Shown here: in pieces, positions 5,470 through 8,976 of the stretch
How the letters are laid out: the number at the start of each line of letters is the position of its first letter
How positions within the stretch are numbered: the first letter of the stretch is position 1
Assembly: GCA_003154255.1 (NCBI GenBank)
Contig: PMCY01000073.1
Location: 35,728-44,703 of the forward strand
Length of the DNA stretch: 8,976 bases
Reading direction: 5' to 3'
Origin: Candidatus Aminicenantota bacterium
GTDB taxonomy: Bacteria > Acidobacteriota > Aminicenantia > Aminicenantales > UBA4085
Translations under genes and position numbers: made by a program
The notes under the pieces: model-generated
Told to the model about the DNA's origin: nothing
The model's input: the letters and a program-made list of their open reading frames with translations, nothing else
The model's database searches: none

Positions 5470-6629
5470 TTTTCGGGAGCCCGAAGCGCGTCGGCCCGGT
5501 TCCGGCCGGCCAACGACAGGTAGAGCTCAGAGTGGACGGCAATCATTACGTCCAGGGTAAAACGCGGAGGAACCGACGCTCGGGCGGCTTCACCGAGCCG
5601 GGCGGCCAAGGCGGAATCGTCCAGAAACCGGTTGACGGCCGCGGCCAAGGCGGCCGGGTCGCCGGCCGGAACAAGCAAGCCGGTTTCGCCGTCGACGATG
5701 ATTTCGCGGGAGCCGTCCACGGAGGTGGCTACGATCGGCCTTCCCAGCGCGGCCGCCTCAATCAGGACGAGAGGCAATCCCTCCCAAAGGGAAGGCAGAA
5801 CGAAGATATCCAGACACGCCAGGATCTCGCGGGCGTCGGCCCGTTCGCCCAGAAGAAGAAATCGCCGTTCCAGACCCAAGGCCCGGATTTCGCGGATCAG
5901 ATCATTCTCCAGCTCCCCGCCTCCGACGACAATCACCCGGCCCTCGGGATGGCCGGCCAGCATGGCCCCCGCGGCCCGCAGAAGGAAGACGACTCCCTTC
6001 TGGCGGTGAAGCCTGGCCACAGTGCCGATCAGGGGAGATCCCTGGGGAAGAACTCCGCGCAATTCCGCGGCGCGGCGGGCGAAATCCTCCGTTCCCAGTC
6101 CGGAGCAATCGATGCCGTTGCGGATGAGCCGGAGCTTGGCCGGTTTGGCCAGGCGCAAGCGCCGTCCAGTTTCCAAGTCGGCCTCGGAGACGAAAACGAC
6201 GGCGTCAGTGAATTTCGAGCAATAGCGCTCCAGATCAGCATAGACCGCGCGAAGGAGAATATTCCTGTAATGCAGGTAGTGGATTCCATGGATGGTATGG
6301 ACGACCTTTGAAACCCCCGCCTTATGGGCCGCCATCCGCCCGTACAATCCGGCGATTCCGCCGTGGGTATGGACGATATCCGGCATTTCCCGCCGGAGGA
6401 TGGCGGCGATTTTCCCGGTCAGTCCAAAGCTGTATTTTCCTCCGAACGGCGCGGGCACGAAGGAGAGCCCGTCCTTGCGGACTTCCTCTTCGAGGGGGCC
6501 TCCCCCGCGGGCGCAAACCGAGATTTCGAAGCGATCCCTGTCCAGGTTTCGGGCCAGGGCCATGACGATGGCTTGGCCCCCGCCCAGAAAGGGCTTGTCG
6601 ATCATTTCCATGACCCGCAGACGGCTCAT
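5466..6629 (-). CDS. GT4 (GT-B fold) glycosyltransferase
   Basis: The 387-residue protein starts at ATG 6629 (MSRLRVMEMIDKPFLGGGQA), where the glycine-rich acceptor-domain loop GGGQ begins as usual for the family. The frame is open a further 55 codons upstream, but that stretch is Arg/Pro-rich, lies inside the GT2 gene and lacks homology-like features. The N-terminal domain includes DIVHTHGGIAGLYGRMAAH (about 84-102) and VVHTIHGIHY. The C-terminal domain has GTVARLHRQKG with the phosphate-contacting R206 and K211, and E-x7-E at E283 and E291 (WEGLPLVLIEAAALG), then DGETGLLVPAGDP. The start overlaps the GT2 stop as ATGA, with GGAG a few bases upstream, so it is translationally coupled. It probably adds one sugar of the repeat unit in the cytoplasm. 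Donor sugar unknown. Confidence 0.92.
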   Translation of the reverse strand: MSRLRVMEMIDKPFLGGGQAIVMALARNLDRDRFEISVCARGGGPLEEEVRKDGLSFVPAPFGGKYSFGLTGKIAAILRREMPDIVHTHGGIAGLYGRMAAHKAGVSKVVHTIHGIHYLHYRNILLRAVYADLERYCSKFTDAVVFVSEADLETGRRLRLAKPAKLRLIRNGIDCSGLGTEDFARRAAELRGVLPQGSPLIGTVARLHRQKGVVFLLRAAGAMLAGHPEGRVIVVGGGELENDLIREIRALGLERRFLLLGERADAREILACLDIFVLPSLWEGLPLVLIEAAALGRPIVATSVDGSREIIVDGETGLLVPAGDPAALAAAVNRFLDDSALAARLGEAARASVPPRFTLDVMIAVHSELYLSLAGRNRADALRAPEN

Positions 6630-7504
6630 GGGACTCCGCTTTCCTTCCCCAAAAGCCGGCGGTAGCGCCGGCGAAGCGCCCGGCCTTCGGCTCCGCGAAA
6701 GGAGCCGCGCGCGGCCATCCCGGCCACGGCCATTCGCAGGTATAGGCGGAGAAAGAAACGCGACCCGGGGGGGGCGTGCCGGGAATAGAAACAAAGCTGG
6801 CTTCGCCGGTATTCGAAACGGCTGTCCCGGGCCCGCCCGGTCGTGGTCGCCCCGCCTTCGTGCACGACCGCCGCCCGCGGCTCGAAGACCAGCCGCCCGC
6901 CCGATACGGCCAGCCGGCGGCAGAGGTCAATGTCCTCGAAATAGAGGAAATAGCGCTCGTCGAAACCGCCGATCAGGCGGAGGGCGTCCATCCGGACCAG
7001 CAGGCAAGCGGCGCTGAGCCAGCCGACCCGGCGCGGATCGGCCCGGCGGCGCAGGGCCCTCTTATAAAAAGGATTGAGGAAGAGCTTCTGCACGAACTGG
7101 GCCGCGAAAGAGACATTCTTCCCGAAAGAGACCTGGAACGATCCGTCGGGATGAATGAGCGCCGGCCCGACGGCGGCCGCGTCCGGATTCTCGGTCAGCG
7201 TCTGGACCAGGCGGCGGATCGAACCCGGGCCGAGGACGGTGTCCGTGTTGAGGAAAAGGACCAGGGCGCCGGCCGCGGCCGCCAGGCCCTGGTTATTGGC
7301 CGCGCCGAAGCCCCGGTTGTCCGCGTTGGCGATCATTCGCACCGCGGGAAACTCGGAAGCCAGGTATGCCGGACTGCCGTCCGTAGAAGCGTTGTCGACG
7401 ACGATGATCTCGCCTTCGTCGCCCAGCTCGGCCCGCAGGGAGGCCAGGCAGGGGGCCAAATGGCGGCGGTCGTTGTAATTGACGAGGATCGCCGAGATCA
7501 GCAT
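6626..7504 (-). CDS. GT2 (GT-A fold) glycosyltransferase, rhamnosyltransferase-like
   Basis: The 292-residue protein opens with SAILVNYNDRRHLAPCLASL, followed by VVDNASTDGS (about 35-44), NRGFGAANNQG (63-73) and FLNTDT (84-89), the metal/nucleotide-binding DxD-type position of the WbbL-like branch. Further motifs are GWLSAACLLVRMDAL (161-175) and GGFDERYFLYFEDIDLCRR (179-197), which carry the expected acidic catalytic-site residues. This arrangement is typical of dTDP-rhamnosyltransferase-like GT2 enzymes in O-antigen and exopolysaccharide loci, but donor specificity is an inference. The C-terminal 45 residues are strongly basic and could lie at the membrane. A C8 run (6767-6774 on the + strand) covers codons 244-246. 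The ATG at 7504 is 3 nt past the stop of the upstream GT4, and the stop overlaps the next GT4 start. Confidence 0.92.
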   Translation of the reverse strand: MLISAILVNYNDRRHLAPCLASLRAELGDEGEIIVVDNASTDGSPAYLASEFPAVRMIANADNRGFGAANNQGLAAAAGALVLFLNTDTVLGPGSIRRLVQTLTENPDAAAVGPALIHPDGSFQVSFGKNVSFAAQFVQKLFLNPFYKRALRRRADPRRVGWLSAACLLVRMDALRLIGGFDERYFLYFEDIDLCRRLAVSGGRLVFEPRAAVVHEGGATTTGRARDSRFEYRRSQLCFYSRHAPPGSRFFLRLYLRMAVAGMAARGSFRGAEGRALRRRYRRLLGKESGVP

Positions 7505-7507
7505 GCC

Positions 7508-8662
7508 TCACCCGCTCCCGGCGCAGGCGTCCAGGACGGCTTCGACCCCGCGGATCTGGGCGGACAGGCTGAAGCGGGTTTCGACGGTGCGGTATCCGTT
7601 TTCAACGAAGCTCCGGGCCAACGAGGGATCCGACAGGATCCGGCGAATCGCCGCCGCCAGGCCTTCGGGACCGGGCCGGGAGGACATTATTCCATTCAGG
7701 CCGTCTTCAATGATTTCGGTCAATCCTCCGTACGGGACTGCGACCACGGGCGTGCCCGCGGCCATGGCATCGATGGCCGTCCGACCGAACGATTCGATCG
7801 TCGAGGCCACCGCCAGGACGGACATGATCTTGAGCTGTCCGGTCAGATCATGGCGGTAGCCGGCGAATTTGACCCGGCCGGCCAGGCCCGCGGCGGCGGC
7901 CATGGCCCGCAGGCGGGCGGCGTAGCGCTTGTCCCGCGTCTCTCCGACGATGAGCACATTCAAGTTGGGGAATTCCCCGGCCAGGAGGGCGGCCGCCCCG
8001 ATCACATCGGCCTGCCCTTTTCCCTCGTAGATTTTGCCGACGACCCCGATGACCGGCGCCCCTTCGGGAAAGCCGTATTCGCGGCGGACGTCGCCGAGTC
8101 GTTCGGGCGGGTAGGATTTCCGTTTGACGCCGTTGTAGACAAGGACGATTTTATCGGACGGCGGAAAGACCGCGCCGCAGGCCCGCGAATTGACGATGAC
8201 GCGGCAGGAGTGGTCGACGATGAAGCGGGCCAGGCGGCCCGGGCCGCGCCAATAAAAAAGATGGGCCAGGGGGCCGGCCAGCATTTCGTGGACGGCCCAA
8301 ACGTGCGGAAGCCCGGCCTTATTCGCGGCCAAGGCGCCGGCGGCGACGGCGGCCGAATTGGAGAATATCAGCGCGGCCTTTTTTTCGCCGGCCAGGGCCG
8401 CCAGCCGTTCCGCATGCCGCCGCGTCAGGACGCCGGCCGCCGGGCCCTTCCATAGGCCCGACCGCTCCGTGATCCACCAGACGAGGGGGACGCGGACCGT
8501 CTCGATCTCCGCGGCGCGGGCGGCGTCCTCGAAGATCCCCGGGCCGGGCAGCGCCAGAATAGGTGCATATTTTGCCCGATCCAGGCCCTTGAGGGTTTCG
8601 AACAGCCACAGCTCGGCTCCGTTGAGCTCGGCCGTATGGGAGACGAACAGGACGGTCCTCAT
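7508..8662 (-). CDS. GT4 (GT-B fold) glycosyltransferase with E-x7-D active-site variant
   Basis: The 384-residue protein starts at ATG 8662 (MRTVLFVSHTAELNGAELWL), matching the usual N-terminus of GT4 enzymes with a GA-x-x-x acceptor loop. The in-frame start 19 codons further upstream lies inside the preceding gene and adds nothing family-like. Other motifs are VWAVHEM (about 121-127), VIVNSRA (155-161), VYNGV (175-179), GVVGKIYEGKGQ with K210 and K215 where many relatives have Arg and Lys, and TIESFGRTAIDAMAAGTPVVAV. The usual E-x7-E becomes E290-x7-D298 here. The start overlaps the upstream GT4 stop as ATGA. The role is probably addition of one sugar to the lipid-linked intermediate in the cytoplasm. 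The donor is not known, and the E-to-D change leaves activity likely but unproven. Confidence 0.9.
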   Translation of the reverse strand: MRTVLFVSHTAELNGAELWLFETLKGLDRAKYAPILALPGPGIFEDAARAAEIETVRVPLVWWITERSGLWKGPAAGVLTRRHAERLAALAGEKKAALIFSNSAAVAAGALAANKAGLPHVWAVHEMLAGPLAHLFYWRGPGRLARFIVDHSCRVIVNSRACGAVFPPSDKIVLVYNGVKRKSYPPERLGDVRREYGFPEGAPVIGVVGKIYEGKGQADVIGAAALLAGEFPNLNVLIVGETRDKRYAARLRAMAAAAGLAGRVKFAGYRHDLTGQLKIMSVLAVASTIESFGRTAIDAMAAGTPVVAVPYGGLTEIIEDGLNGIMSSRPGPEGLAAAIRRILSDPSLARSFVENGYRTVETRFSLSAQIRGVEAVLDACAGSG

Positions 8663-8976
8663 GGATTTCCGACGACCGCCCGGTAGAATTCCAGCGTTTC
8701 GGTGGCCGTCTTTCCCCAATCGAAATCGGCGGCCCGCCGGAGACCCTTTTCAGCCATTTCCCTGCGTCTGGATTGATCGCGGAGGAGCGAGCCGATCACG
8801 GCGGCCATCTCCTCCGCGTTGGACGGATCGAAATAAGCGGCCGCGTCACGCCCTATTTCGGGCAGGGCCGAACAGCCTGAAACGGCGGCGGGAAGCCCGC
8901 AGGCCATGGCCTCGAGCAGAGGCAGGCCGAATCCCTCGGCGAAGGAGGGGAAGACGAGCGCGGTCGCGGCCCCATA
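8659..8976 (-). CDS. C-terminal part of a GT4 glycosyltransferase (partial, runs off the window)
   Basis: The frame is open from the right edge to a TGA at 8659-8661 and gives the last 105 residues. It begins YGAATALVFPSFAEGFGLP, with the canonical E-x7-E (E14 and E22 of the visible part) and EAMACGLPAAVSGCSALPEI, then AAAYFDPSNAEEMAAVIGSLL and a helical tail ending YRAVVGNP. This is the nucleotide-sugar-binding half of a GT-B enzyme, close to the mannosyltransferase (WbdA/WbpY-like) style of GT4 C-termini. The visible ATG at 8907 is internal, since the motif continues upstream of it, so the true start lies outside. The stop overlaps the next gene start (ATGA), which places it in the same operon. 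Confidence 0.88.
   Translation of the reverse strand, partial: YGAATALVFPSFAEGFGLPLLEAMACGLPAAVSGCSALPEIGRDAAAYFDPSNAEEMAAVIGSLLRDQSRRREMAEKGLRRAADFDWGKTATETLEFYRAVVGNP

Noticed and set aside
6630..6794. A 55-codon N-terminal extension of the GT4 gene starting at 6629
   Set aside because: It overlaps the GT2 coding region, is Arg/Pro-rich, and precedes the point where GT4 proteins normally begin. The ATG at 6629 has an ATGA overlap and a nearby GGAG.
6776..8455. A 559-codon open frame on the + strand opposite the GT2 and GT4 genes
   Set aside because: The minus-strand genes carry clear catalytic motifs throughout. The antisense translation is low-complexity (Gly/Gln/Asp/Arg) and crosses two real gene boundaries.

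Overview
The window is a GC-rich, densely packed bacterial segment with frequent GTG starts and 1-4 nt gene overlaps. It looks like a Gram-negative-type lineage: a lipoprotein-like signal peptide, S-layer-homology-like repeats, and a polyprenyl-phosphate-based surface polysaccharide locus. The combination would fit Acidobacteriota or Candidatus Aminicenantes, but that placement is an impression from gene content, not something the sequence proves. No rRNA, tRNA, CRISPR array, insertion sequence or phage gene was seen.

Left arm (1-2055, + strand): the 3' end of an unidentified gene, then a TPR protein with a lipoprotein-like signal and C-terminal SLH-like repeats, then a CDP-alcohol phosphatidyltransferase (phosphatidylglycerophosphate or cardiolipin synthase type). 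The three are so close that they probably share a transcript. A small hairpin at 2054-2076 lies between this arm and the convergent gene that follows.

Middle (2081-2863, - strand): an uncharacterised small secreted protein (2081-2620) with a 243-nt upstream region. That region holds two adjacent short inverted repeats, a weak -10-like hexamer, a long-range pairing, and GC-rich hairpins that could end the transcript arriving from the right.

Right arm (2864-8976, - strand): a surface polysaccharide (exopolysaccharide, capsule or O-antigen-like) biosynthesis block. In transcription order it reads: a partial GT4 glycosyltransferase, GT4, GT2, GT4, GT4, and finally a WcaJ-type polyprenyl-phosphate sugar-1-phosphate transferase. 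The last enzyme would load the first sugar onto undecaprenyl phosphate, and the glycosyltransferases would extend the repeat unit. Flippase, polymerase and export genes are not in view. Most junctions are translationally coupled (ATGA or GTGA overlaps, or 3 nt apart). The exception is a 35-nt gap at 5431-5465.

The most striking find is in that gap: an exact consensus sigma-70 promoter, TTGACA-N18-TATAAT, read leftward. Its -35 box overlaps the stop codon of the upstream glycosyltransferase, and its predicted start site falls 1-4 nt before the next ATG, which has no Shine-Dalgarno. The last two genes, including the initiating transferase, would then be made from their own essentially leaderless mRNA. 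A C7 tract sits inside the promoter spacer, raising a testable phase-variation hypothesis.
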